Part shown: positions 1-11,280 of the stretch, piece after piece
Numbering within the stretch: the stretch's first letter is position 1
Layout of the letters: each line of letters starts with the position of its first letter
Origin: Capronia americana
Taxonomy: Eukaryota; Ascomycota; Eurotiomycetes; Chaetothyriales; Herpotrichiellaceae
DNA: 64,000 bases
NCBI GenBank assembly: GCA_016110215.1
Contig: JADWQD010000014.1
Coordinates: forward strand, 310,001 to 374,000
Reading direction: 5' to 3'
Translations under genes and position numbers: made by a program
Notes under the pieces: model-generated
What the model was told of the DNA's origin: nothing
The model's database searches: none
The model's input: the letters and a program-made list of their open reading frames with translations, nothing else

Positions 1-606
1 CGCCCACCAAAGCCGAGACCCCAACCTGCAGCTGCCAATGGTCTGGAACCATATGACCTGACCAGCGATCGGGAAGCACGACTCCGAGCCCTGAAAGCAG
101 GGAAACCGATCCCTTCCAAAGCTACCGTTCCAGATTCGGAGCTTACTCCATCCCCAACATCACGAGAGCCGAGATTACAGTCCACAGGCGACGCAACCGG
201 CACCTTGACTCTTGACTTCCTCGAGTCCGACTCCGACTCCGAACCCGTTAAAAGCACCCCCAAGCGCAGTAACTTACGACAGCGAGAAGAGGACGACGCA
301 CTCTTCGGTCGCACCACCACTCCCAGCGTCAAACGAAAGCGAGACATCGAGGACGACTCCGGCCTTCCGCGAAAAGTCATCCGGCCCGTCAGCGACGAAG
401 ATGTTTCCCCGCCACCCCAGAAACTCTCCCACCCGAGCAGCGGTGACAACGTCAGCCCGGCCCACAAACTGCTCAAACCGACCGTTTCGGATGCGGCCCT
501 CCTCGCCCGGTCTCGGAGTCCCTTGACGTTGTCACCAGCGTCGTCTCCGCGACTCCAACCGATCAAGAAGCGCCAGGCGCCCAGCTTGTTCATGAAGAGG
601 AAGTAA
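1..606 (+). CDS. C-terminal part of an unidentified nuclear-like protein
   Basis: The reading frame is open from base 1 to the TAA at 604-606, so this is the last 201 residues of a gene that starts left of the window. The visible part is low-complexity and rich in Ser, Pro, Asp, Lys and Arg. It has acidic serine runs (DSDSDSEP) followed by basic clusters (KRKRD, KKRQ, MKRK at the very C-terminus) that look like nuclear localisation signals. I do not recognise the family. A chromatin, replication or RNA-processing factor tail would fit, but that is inference. It converges on NEDD8, whose stop lies at 1485. Confidence 0.7.
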   Translation, partial: RPPKPRPQPAAANGLEPYDLTSDREARLRALKAGKPIPSKATVPDSELTPSPTSREPRLQSTGDATGTLTLDFLESDSDSEPVKSTPKRSNLRQREEDDALFGRTTTPSVKRKRDIEDDSGLPRKVIRPVSDEDVSPPPQKLSHPSSGDNVSPAHKLLKPTVSDAALLARSRSPLTLSPASSPRLQPIKKRQAPSLFMKRK

Positions 607-1484
607 GGAGTCTGTGGCTTTGGACAAGCAGTACAGCGCCTGGAGACGGCGACAGGGACATGGATTCAAATGTGGCAGCGAGACACATGATGTGGAGTCA
701 CGAAATCAGCGAAAACAGCGAGGTGTTGGTAAATGCACGGGATAGGTTTGATCGATCATGCATGAATGCCATATTTGACCAAGACGGTTCCAATCACATA
801 TGATACATGTGGCTATGACGACCAGGACAATTAGTCGAGATTACAGCATCCGAACAAGATGTTTCGGCTGGCTGGCTAGCTGGCTAGCTGGCTTGCGCGC
901 ATAGTTTTCATGGCTAGGTACATTGAATTGAATAGGATAAAGTAGATTGGGATAGAATGGAGAACATCTTGATCGTGCCGCGTCATGTTGATCGTTCAAA
1001 TCCACGACTGGGACAGTGACCATGACAGTGGCCATATACAGATCATACCATTGCTCGTCCGCGCCAGTGTGTGGCTGTAGACTTAATACTGGGCGATCTC
1101 TGACCTGACTACAGTGCCTGCTTATGCGGACGGAAATCACGCTCACTATCTGTCTACACAGTGCCCTTTTGTCGTAACGCCCGCCGTGTCCATGTTCATA
1201 ATGCGTCTCCCCATGCAAATCCCCACGCCCATGCTCACTCACTTTGCCCACCCATCTTGAAATGCGTGCGTCGTGCGTCGTGGGTCATGCATCTCTCGTG
1301 CGGAGAGCCAGTCGTGTTGTCGTATCTCCCTCATATGTATGGCTTGGCTCGCTGGCTTCATGTACAGTATGAGAATCCTCATTCGCAAGGATTTGCGCAC
1401 TGCTTGGCCGCCTCAATAACCCCAATGCCACGTCACAGTTGCGGTCACATTGTCCCCAGAGACTCGGCAGTCAACTCGAAACGG
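607..1484. other. Convergent 3' spacer
   Basis: Stretch between two convergent genes. It holds a short near-tandem repeat of GGCTGGCTAG/CTGGCTAGCT units at about 868-897. I see no coding exon. Both 3' UTRs are expected here. Confidence 0.5.
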
Positions 1485-2313
1485 TCAGCAGGAGTAACCC
1501 CCTCTCAAGGCGAGCACCAAATGTAATGTATTGCCGCCTTCGAGGCCGTAGTCTGCCGCTGTTTTTTCGTCGGCCCTGTATAACACACACACATTCCCTT
1601 AGCACGTCATCTCACCCAAGTCAAATCAAATCAAACCAAGCCATCGTTCTTCCAATCCCCACGTCTGTTCCTTGGACACAATAGAGCCGCCATATCTCGT
1701 GGACATGGTTGTGTGATGCGGAACAGGGTTTGGGCCTCCAGAAGAAAGGAAGGAGACACAGACAGAGACAGAGAGGGGGAGAGGAACGGATTACGCACAT
1801 CTGCTTTCCACCGTAAATCAACCGCTGCTGGACTGGGGGGATGCCTTCCTTTTCTTCGACACGCTCTTTGATTCGTGAGACCTAAACTCCCCGAAGACAG
1901 GTCAGTCAGTCAGTGTCCTCTCCGAGCGCCTCGGTTTCTGTTTTCTGGGTGGGGTGGGTCGTGGTGGCTTCCATGTCCGGGACGTTCTTCACTGCCCGGT
2001 ACATGCGGGCAGGCTGGTGGATGAGGTAGGGAAGGGACGTTGGGGAGAAGGGTACGCGGATAGTGATCCCGATAGTGATAGAGATACTAGTGTTTCTGCG
2101 ACCCGTGGGCATGTCAATGTACCTTGTAGTCCGGCTCGATGTCCAGCTCGATCTCCTTTCCCGTCAACGTCCGCACTCTGTTCCATTGATGCCATGTTAG
2201 CCCATTTCGTTCTACCTGCATCACTTGCCAATCGTTGTTTGCCGTTCAGAGCAGAGTGACCGAGGGGGGGAAGTGGAAGTCGTGGGTGGGGAAAAGCATT
2301 ACTTGATCAGCAT
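1485..2313 (-). CDS. rub1: NEDD8/Rub1 ubiquitin-like modifier
   Basis: NEDD8 is conjugated to cullins by the Uba3-Ula1/Ubc12 cascade and activates cullin-RING ubiquitin ligases. The gene is four small exons on the minus strand: 2313-2303, 2177-2123, 1881-1799 and 1575-1485 (11+55+83+91 nt). Together they give a 79-residue protein. All introns are GT-AG (GTAATG, GTACAT and GTGCGT donors). Key positions are visible: [13 protein letters not shown] at 7-19, the Ile44 patch ([10 protein letters not shown]), Ala72 (the residue that separates NEDD8 from ubiquitin's Arg72), and the LALRGG end at 71-76. A three-residue tail, Tyr-Ser-Cys, follows Gly76, so the precursor must be processed before use. 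The first exon codes only Met-Leu-Ile and two bases of Lys. Identity is very secure. The exon joins keep frame and match the family throughout. Confidence 0.95.
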
Positions 2314-3106
2314 CTTTGTGTATGACTCGCGGCGGCGGTTTCGGATGAGGATTGCTAATAAGCGATGTCAGGTTTCGGTCGAGCTGTCTCGCGCAGACGA
2401 GGAGTAGAAATTAGCCCTCGCAAGAAGACGGAACAGAGGAGGAGAGTGAGATGTTGTTCAAGGCCAAGTCAGGAAGACTGCGTTGAAATGTGAAGGGCCT
2501 TGGAGGGGTGCGACAAGCGAAGCCGCAGCCTGACGTCGCGGGGCGAGGCTGCTTATATAATCGAGATTTAGGCAGTGTGCCAGCCTCGCCAGCCTCGTCG
2601 GTGCGTCGCTCAGCAATTTGTTGATTAAACACATGTAAACAAAGGAGTGGCAATATGTCCATGATATTGATGAGCTTAGAAAAGCCATACCGACAAGACA
2701 CTCGCTTGAACGCCAGAGAATATGTGGTATGGCGGGAGACAACAAGAACAGAAGGGGGTATGTGAGAGACAGAAATATGTACAAAACTTGACAGACAGCC
2801 GCCATAAAGCTTGCGATCCAGCATTTCAATCCCGTAAATTGCCAGACTTGGTCGAATCTTTCCGGCATATATCCAAACCGAGGTGCCGGGACCCAGAACG
2901 CCGCTTTTTCCATATCCGCCGCAGCGCAAAATAAGATATTCAGACGAAACAGCAACATGATACTGAGCCAGGTACTGCGTTTCGTCCTGTCGTCCGCTGC
3001 TTGCGCAGCAATCCATTTCTTTCCATCATTGTACACATTATGAATAAAATGACTTTTCAATTCTGAGGGTTTGGGTGGGGGGAACGCAGTCTCAGGTCGG
3101 AGCATG
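2314..3106. other. Spacer between NEDD8 and the apsA-like gene
   Basis: This holds the promoter/5' UTR of NEDD8 and the 3' UTR of the apsA-like gene, both transcribed leftward. An open frame on the minus strand (2458-3138) overlaps the apsA-like stop but matches no family and is probably chance. Nothing else was recognised. Confidence 0.4.
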
Positions 3107-6100
3107 TTAGAATCCTCGCCATGGGTCGCGGGACTCATAGCTCCCGCGTGTAGAAGAGCTCGCGGCCATCATCTCGCTGTGTAGCAGAGAATCGACGGGA
3201 CTAATGCTGTCTCGCCCTGGCTCGGCTCCCCAATAGCCCATGTCCTTTCTCTTTGGTGCTTGACGCATAAAGTTGAAGGATGGGCGGCCCGACGATGGGG
3301 CCTGTTCATGGTCGATAAATGCGTCCATTCTCATCGTGTTCGCATTGTGGTTGTCCAAGAAGATTGGTGGCACAGGAGGCCTGCCAGAAGCACTTGCTTC
3401 ACTGCCTCGTCGACTGCTGATCACACTCTGCATTCCCAGACTGGGCGTGTAAAGCCCGCGGTCGGATGAATACACTGCGGTGGAATGTACGCTCTGTGAG
3501 TAGGTGGAGGATCCTGGTCCTGGAAGACTGGGCGTGACTGCATTGGTCGAAAAGCTTCTGAAGGAGCTTGGTGGTGCTCGAGGTGCAGTATTGCTCCGCT
3601 TCCGGGAGTGCCGTGGGATTGTGGGTGGTAGGGCCGGGTCTGTCAACGGATCATAGTAGTCACGGGTTGGCGGCCGAGAGTCTTGTACAGGCATCGACCC
3701 ATCGGTTGTGAATGATCTGGGACCGGGCCCGGTCCTGGCGGCCCCCTTGGTGAGTCTGATTGAGTCTCGGATGGGTCGTCTGCGAAGAGAGCCTGCGAGT
3801 GATGGTGGTGCGGCAGGCATGATATCATGTTCTGGGAGTGGTGGTGGTGGAGGGATTGCCGTCAGCTCATTTACGCTGAGAGGCGAATGCGACAAGAACG
3901 ACAACGCCGTCAACCAGACATAGTGCCGTTCTTGAGATGTTGCTGTAAACTTCAGTGCGCGCTGGGGCGTCAAGATGAGAATGGATCTGTTGAAATTTGG
4001 TCCGCTGAGTGCACCTTTCGGCATGGGGTTATCGTCCTTAACGTCGAGCACGGATTTGATCGTCACTATGTCATGTTAGCATTCGGCGCGTGTACGCATC
4101 AAGGCTGACTTACACTTCCGACCACTCTTCCCCATCAGAGCGGTTCCAGATGTTGGTTGTTTGCTGCTCCACATCACGGCACGCTCGTACGGCGCAAGCC
4201 AAACCCACCGCTTATGTCGAACACCATTATTGGTGACACTCTGAGAGATTTCCTCGACGCTCTTGTTCGGATCCCAGTCCGCCTTGTCGGTCACCCCGAA
4301 AGACTTCCGTCTTCTGACATACTTGAACATCCATTCTCCGACCATGGTCTGTGCAATCGAGTCAACAACGGAAGTTTGTTGCATAGACACTGCATCCGAG
4401 TTCTGCTTTGTGTGAGCTCGCTGTCGACTGGGTCCAGTGGCAATCGATGGCCGCGGCGCACTGGCTTCTCGAGGGTTGCCGTACGACTCAAGGGGAGCAG
4501 GTGGTGCCGTGGGCATAGCGAAACTCGGCATTTCCGGAACAATGGACACCCTTGGCTCCAAAGGTGGTGATCGACTTCGAGACTTGCGAGCTTGAGAGTG
4601 AGGCGATATAGCTGGTCCAGATCTGGCCTTTCTCAACATCGGTTTCGGATATTTACCGTTCCTCGGTCGCTTTGTCGGGGAGGCATTGGTGCTGCCTGGC
4701 GAGCTGCGGCCGCCTTCACTGATTGATTTGCCGATTTTGGCCGAGCTGTACCTCAATGGGACTGGGAACGGAGGCGGATTGTTGCTCTCGAACGAGGTGG
4801 TGGTGGATTGTGAATGTTGTGATTGGTGAGCTGCAGCGCCGCTAGAGATCAGAGCCGCCCGTCTCATGTTATTGTTCTTCGCCGAAGGCACTCTCTTCAA
4901 CTTCATGCCCATGTTTTGTCGTTGAGAGCCTCGGCGTGGGCTGGTGCGCGACTGGAAGAGGATCGCCCTCATTTCTGGGGGCAGGCTGTCCTCTGAAAGT
5001 CGGAGGTTCTCCAAGGCAACTGCTTCGCCTGCTGAGGCTGCTGCACTTTCGCTAACATCCTCCAGACGGTAATCCTGCGACACCATTTTGCCAGATTTGA
5101 GGACAAATTTGGCTGTCGGCCGGCTGAAGATATCATCTTCTGGGAAAGTGTCTTCATTGACAAACTCGTCACGGTCCTCGGCCTCGTCATCAAAGCCCGC
5201 AAAAAGACTGCTTGATCTGATAGGCCGTGGCATGTTTGAAGCGAAATCCCTTGTGAGAGGTCCACAGTCGTTCACAGGAGGTATTTTGGAAGGACCCGCC
5301 ACGTTGGAACGCCTGGACGCGAACATGGAGGTACCAGGAGATACTCTTGATCGAGGTATTGGCGGCGGTGGTGCAGCCCTTGACGAAAGTGGCAGCCTAT
5401 AATGTGTCGACAACGGTGCAGGTGGCATTTCGGAGGGTGGGACAATGGCTCTTATATCAACTCGAATTTCTTCTGTCTGCACCGACGAGGACGTGTATAG
5501 TCCAAGTAGTTGATTGGTGACCTGGCTACCTGCGTTCTTGGTTCGGGGTGGTAGCACAACATTAGTTTCAGGTGTGGCAGGTCTTGATCCCGGAGGAATG
5601 ATGGCAATCAGGGGAACTTTCAGGTCTAGAGTTTCCTCACTTCCCGTATGCTTGTGGCTGAAGTTTTCGAAGACAGGTAATGCAGGCTCGGTCTGAGTCC
5701 CAATGGTGGCTGTTTCGACTCGTTCCAGGGCACTTTCGGGAATTGTGGCCAGTCCAGCATCGCGCTTGTCAGGTGTCAGTGGTGGACTTGGGAGAGCCTC
5801 AACTGTCTGGCAGGCCGATGACACCATGATAGGTCGCTGCTTTTCCCACGGGACATCGACACTGTCCACCGGACTGGCCGGGCTTGGAGTAACGTTAACC
5901 TGTCTGGCACTTCCAACTGATATCTCTGCGGGCTTGTGCCCGTTAACCATAGGCTGTGTTTCCATGATCGGCCATGGTGATGCTGGAGGGGAGAATTGGA
6001 TCGCGGTATCAACGTATTTGACACTCGGGCGGCTTCGACCGGTGTCCGACGAGATGACACCAACACGGTCATGCTCGGGGCTGTCATTACGTTCCATATC

Positions 6101-7129
6101 CCCGAAGTCGACGGGCAGACCCAAGACTCTCCTGGCTTTGATGGACAGACTTGACGCTGGCCGGACGTGCTCCTCTGGCAACGCATCGGGTGAAACACGG
6201 CCATCTTCATTGTACTGTGCGTTCAGCATGTCCTCTTCCAATTCGTCGAAGGCGAGTTCGTCTGCTAGATTGACGGAAACACCATTGTGAAAACTCAACA
6301 CTGAAACCCGCCCACCGTGCGTGTCACTGTTGACAGATGTAGCGCTATGCCGCCTTCCTCTCCGAGTCATGATCGAGCCTTTGCTTGGGCTATCCATCAA
6401 GCTATTGCGGCTGTGTGCACGCTCGGTCGGAGACGCGGGAGCTGCTGTGTGGTGATGTGCATTGGCAAGCTCACTGAGCACTACTTTCAGGCGACCTTCG
6501 GCGATGTGTACCCTCGTCTCCAGTCCACGCTTTTCGGCAAGCCATGTCTCCCTGTCTCTGTCCCATAGAGACTGGGTTCTCTCGGCCGTCTCTTCTTGAC
6601 CTTTGGTCTTCTTCTGGTTCTGTTCGAGACGCTTTCGCAGATCTGATACATCGCTCAGCGCATCATCGCGTTCCTTCGCCAGCTCGTTGAGGGCAGAGAG
6701 AGTGCCGCCCTCGAGAAGTTGCATTTGTCGTTTGGTCGATCTGGTCTCCTTATTCGCTTGCAAGAGGTTGCTGTTGAGGACTTCATTTTGGTTCTGGGCA
6801 GCATGAAGACTGATTTCCAATTTCTCGATGTCGTTGGTCCTGCTCTCCAGATCCCGTCGCAGTGACAAGATCTCGGAGACTAGCGATGCATGGAGCGTAG
6901 GTGTAAATCTTCTTGGATCGAGAGGGGATATGTTCTCGTCCAGAGCAGGGTTGGAGTGAATCGAGTCATTACTTCGTCTCTTGTTGGCTCGCTCATCGGG
7001 CATTGGCGGAGGCGTCGACGAGGGCGACATGTCTTCGTACCGCCGGGAACGGAAGGATTGCGAACTGGACGGCGTTCGATATGGGGTATCGGTCGGTGAT
7101 GGCAGCGAATAGCTGATCTCGGAGTCCAT
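3107..7129 (-). CDS. apsA: ApsA/Num1-like cortical nuclear-migration protein (Mcp5 PH domain)
   Basis: Proteins of this family sit at the cell cortex, bind phosphoinositides through a C-terminal PH domain, and anchor dynein for nuclear positioning. Two exons, 7129-4114 and 4065-3107, are split by a 48-nt intron (GTAAGTC...CATAG); the product is 1,324 residues. Residues 1-70 are Ser/Pro-rich. About 75-190 form a coiled coil (SEILSLRRDLESRTNDIEKL and following). A long disordered middle follows. The PH domain runs from about 905 (VDSIAQTMVGEWMFKYVRRR) across the splice junction to about 1050 (RHYVWLTALSFLSHS). A disordered tail of about 270 residues follows it. Aspergillus ApsA is longer, with extra repeats in the middle; those are not obvious here. 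The start is the first ATG of the long frame. Family assignment rests on the Mcp5-type PH domain plus the N-terminal coil. Confidence 0.88.
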
Positions 7130-10015
7130 TACTCCGTATGTCTCGACGGGAGCTGTGCCGTTGGCGGCTCACGTATACAGGCGACGCTCACAGAGCATGC
7201 TCTTCTCGAACAGAGTTGTCTCGTCACTGGCTAGTGGCTCAACCCAATAGCCAATCGTCATGACAGTACATGTCGCTGGAGATGAATTGACTGCGACAGG
7301 ATCCAGTCCGAAGTCGTCAGGATGCCACAACAGGCCTGGGGATGGTTTCGATAAACAGCGGTCAGGCTGTGAGAGGGTCAAATGCAAGAAGGTACGAAAG
7401 AAGAGAGCCTCGTGCGCAGGCGCGTCAAGCAGGCGGGTGTCAAACGATAGGATTGTCAGATAGACAGGAGATGCTGGTAGATCTGAAGAAGTCTAGTCTC
7501 TAAGTGGTTCGCGAGTGACGATGATGCTGGTCGAGGCGAGAGACAAGATGGTCGACGAGGTCAAGCCTGATCCTCTGCCCTGGGATGAGTGTCACTGGAG
7601 AGTGCCTGTCTTGTCCGACTCGACGCAAGCTCACCTCTGTCTGTAGGAAGGATTGGGCCGTGTCGCGTCCGCAGAGGCGGAGCCACAGGTCGATCAGCCA
7701 GCATAGGCGCAAAATTGAGGAAACGAACGATTGGACAGCAGCAACTCAATCGCGGGAAAATCATTGCTCAGGGGCATCGCGGTGGGAGAAACGGGCGCCG
7801 GACGACCAGGGCCTGCAGAAGTGGATTGGGCGAGCTGTCGTTGGAGAAAATGCTTTCGGGTGAGGACGCCCCAGGGCGCGGGGCTACCACCGCCCAAGGA
7901 AATCCCAAGGGTTTAGGGACGAGCATCCGCGGGCAGTTTTAGCCTGGGGGCAGCACTGGCGGGCTACGGTACCAGATTCCTGGTTCTCCCAGCACCATGG
8001 CTTCAGCGTCCCACAGGCCTGAGATGCGGCGACATGAGGATAAACGAGGAGTCATTGTTTCGCACTCGCTACTCACGCCGCCTACTCGCACGCTGTCTAT
8101 CTAGTAGAGGGGTTCCCTTTTGGTAGCTTTGACTGTCCAGATCGTGCTCCAAGTCACTGAAGGCCACTGCAGGTCCGATTGAGCTAGCCTGACTAGCCGC
8201 GTGAAAGCCAGTTTTAGGCTCCCGGCCCGGTCTGGAGTCAAGTTCCTGGTGGCCTGTCTAGCCTCCACTTGGCAGCCCAGGGCTTGTTTCAGACTCCCCA
8301 CCACCGGAGCATTTTGGGACGCCAGCCTTTCCGCCTTTGTGATTAATGAGGCAGCTGGCTTCGAGCTTGCCATTTGCGAGTGTGTCAAATTTACCAATCT
8401 CCTGGGAAGAGCTTTTCGTCTCCGAAGCCCACTCGACGGCCACGACGTTGAACTGAATGATCGTGCACCAACTGTGGTGATATCGTAGAGATGAATTCAT
8501 GGGGTGCTCGAGAGCCGGAATGGCCCACAGTCCCGGTGTGACCTGCGCCGCTATCACAATTGGGCCTCGCTCGCGGGCTCATGCACTGTCCCTGTAGCCG
8601 AATCAATTCGCCTCTGCTCGTCGGCATGAGGCATGAACGGTTCCCACCAGCCCTGGTCGGCACACCGGTTTGGGCACCTAGGCCCTTGGGCTGAAGTGTA
8701 AAGGGTCTGTGCGATGCCTGCTCCCTCACTTCGCTTGCACGCCGTTATCATCCTTACGTCCCGTTGGGGATGACCTCAAATAATGTCGAGTCAAGATGGG
8801 ACCGATTCAGAGTTGCGCCCATGAAATACGTATCGCAGGATCCGTCGAGTTCGCACCTCGCAATAGTGGCTTGCCGCTGGCTGGCCCAAGTGCCTGATAT
8901 CTGAGTTCCGTGGACGAGGGATGCCTGCGTCGATCAACTCATCTTCCGTATAGGACCCTGAGAAAGACCTTGGCAGGTTGAAGTTGAAGCAACGATGTTG
9001 AGGTTGCACATGTGTTTGCAACTTGTCCCGTGTCGCAGGAATACCCTTAAAGCTGACTTGAGGGGTGAGATGTTCTGGTCACATTTCTGTGTCACCACCG
9101 TGGCTCCTTATCAACAATCATGGAGGTGTCTTCTGCAAGCCCGGCCTGGTTCATCACATCGAACGATGTCGACTGAACGGTTTGCGGCACGTCTTCACTC
9201 TCACTGTCCACATGCCATTAGAGGTGAAACGTGCCACATTTTCGAACCCCTCCTTGTGGCTTCTCGTGGCTTGCGACTTGGGCTCGTGTTTTGAGTGCAT
9301 TTTCATGGTCCCTGTTCGCAATCTGGGAACAAGACTGGCCACGCCGTCGCTAGCCTCGACCTAATCAAGGTCAATCACAACACTGCCCTCGTGTCGATCA
9401 ACCTGGAGCCAGTCGTGGAATCGTCGGGCATCGTTGACCATAATCACCAGTGTGTCTGTTTACTCCGTACACCGTGGTCTGCCCGCTATGCTACTGAGTA
9501 CTCGGTACCTCGTGCATGTTTCGTACGCTGCAATGAAATGGACCATCTCACTCATGGCCGGTAGAAGTCGGCGTATCAACCGGTAAGTCGACGGCAAAGA
9601 GCTCGCTGGAGATCCCGCATGAGCCTGTGAAAAATAGTCCTCGAGTACGTATCACCAACACCGCACGCTCCGTACCTGCCGAGGTCAAGGATTGTCATCT
9701 CCAAACTCAACTGCAACCCCAGCTTCAACTCCACAGAATCGAGCAAAGTTCGTGCAGCACGCACGCATGAATGATTGTCAAAGGCGCCATCATCCGCCAT
9801 TCGAAGATTCTTCCCGATCGTCCACTCCACGCGGAAGAAGCTTTGACCGTTGCAAGAAAACAGCAACATCTCGATATATCTTAACACCACAATTCAGAGT
9901 ACATATGTAGCTAAGTTTGTGATTCTTTACACAGTACTCTCCTCCATCAGCCATACAAGCAGGTTGATTGTTCAAGACTCCGTACGCCCCTCCTAGTCAT
10001 TGTAACTCGCTCACA
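7130..10015. other. 2.9-kb divergent intergenic region
   Basis: Separates the divergent apsA-like (-) and haloacid dehalogenase (+) genes, so it carries both promoters. A 9-mer TACTCCGTA lies directly against the apsA-like start codon (7130-7138) and again at 9461-9469. The open frames are short and overlap each other. I could not assemble a recognisable spliced gene, though a small unknown gene cannot be excluded in this much space. Confidence 0.4.
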
Positions 10016-10825
10016 ATGTCCATCACCACTCCCCCGAAAGCCCTCCTAACGGACGTCTTCGGCACGGTCGTCGACTGGCGCAAGACTGTTACCGACTACC
10101 TCACCCGGCGCGCCAGTGAAGCCCTCAACTCCCCCACCTCGTCAATACCCAGCACCGTCCGCACCGCCGCGGCGGGGATATCGTGGCCGGACGTGGCCCA
10201 GCTCTGGCGCACCTCCTACTACAATTTCACGCGCACCTACGACCCGGCCGAGGCGCAGCGCGACCCCTCCAAGTTCAAGACTGTGGACCAACACCACGTC
10301 GAAGCCCTGCACAAGATCCTGGTCGATCACGCGCTCGAGGGCCTGTGGACAGACACGGAGATCGAGAAGATCGCTCTCATCTGGCACTTTCTCGACCCGT
10401 GGCCGGACTCGTCGGCGGGGCTGGCCAAGTTGAACGCCCGCTTTGAGACCGCAACCCTGAGTAACGGCAATACCGCCCTGCTTCGGGACCTTGCCTCCCA
10501 CGGCAACCTGCCCTACAAGCATATCCTTAGCGGCGAGGATTTCGGGGCCTACAAGCCGCATCCGTCCGTGTATCTCGGCGCGGCCAAGAAACTAGGCTGC
10601 AAGCCCGAAGAATGTGCTCTTGTGGCCGCGCACTTGGGTGATCTCAAGGCCGCGAGGGGATGTGGGTATCAGACCATATATATTGAACGGGAGAAGGAGG
10701 AGGGGTGGAGTGAAGAGGAGACCAGAAAGGCGAGAGAGGAGGGTTGGGTTGACATGTGGATTGGTCTCAACGAAGGGGTTGACGGTGGTGGATTTCTGGA
10801 AGTTGCGAGACGGTTTGGCTTATAA
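10016..10825 (+). CDS. Haloacid dehalogenase, type II (HAD superfamily hydrolase)
   Basis: Single-exon gene of 269 residues, close to the usual length for fungal (S)-2-haloacid dehalogenase-like proteins. HAD motifs are in order: motif I LLTDVFGTVVDWR with the nucleophile Asp13; motif II ATLSNGNTALL near residue 147; motif III GAYKPHPSVY with its lysine near 180; and motif IV ALVAAHLGDLKAARGCG near 200. Phe in the FGT triplet and VAAH upstream of the acidic residue are typical of the type II dehalogenase branch. Family members hydrolyse the carbon-halogen bond of 2-haloalkanoic acids, but many fungal copies have unknown substrates. I chose the ATG at 10016 rather than the in-frame upstream ATG at 9968, because the protein then starts just before motif I as in relatives. 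Confidence 0.88.
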   Translation: MSITTPPKALLTDVFGTVVDWRKTVTDYLTRRASEALNSPTSSIPSTVRTAAAGISWPDVAQLWRTSYYNFTRTYDPAEAQRDPSKFKTVDQHHVEALHKILVDHALEGLWTDTEIEKIALIWHFLDPWPDSSAGLAKLNARFETATLSNGNTALLRDLASHGNLPYKHILSGEDFGAYKPHPSVYLGAAKKLGCKPEECALVAAHLGDLKAARGCGYQTIYIEREKEEGWSEEETRKAREEGWVDMWIGLNEGVDGGGFLEVARRFGL

Positions 10826-11280
10826 GACAGAGTACGAGGATGTAGAACGCCATGTATGGCCCTCGATATCACACGACCGTGTCTGAACTTGTCAGTGCAT
10901 GCCACGGTAGCTGGTACTCATCAACGAGACTTGCTCTTGCTCACTCACTGCATATGCATATACGGATCTACGTGTAGACCTGCAAGAGTATCATCATTAC
11001 GGCATGGCTATCTTTGCGGCTTTTGATCTCGTTTGTACAAATTCTCAATCAACTGAACTGCTTGTCATTTTGCTCTCAATCTCACATCAAATTCCACACG
11101 AACATACCAACTCTCCATACGTGACACTGGACATCGGACTCCGGATTGCTTTCACATAACCAACCACCTTACCATTCTGCTTCCCTCGACGACGTTGCTC
11201 TTCTTTTGCTCGTTCCTTTCTCGAGCTTCTCGGCCTTCCCTCCACGACCAAATCTGCTCTCTTCCCGTCACTTTGGTCGC
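10826..11280. other. Convergent 3' spacer
   Basis: Lies between the stops of the dehalogenase (+) and the GST (-). AT-richer than the flanking coding sequence, with no open frame worth calling. It should hold both 3' UTRs. Confidence 0.5.

Noticed and set aside
2458..3138. 226-codon open frame on the minus strand, partly hydrophobic
   Set aside because: It overlaps the end of the apsA-like gene in another frame, has no recognisable domain and no upstream promoter space; most likely 3' UTR sequence that happens to stay open.
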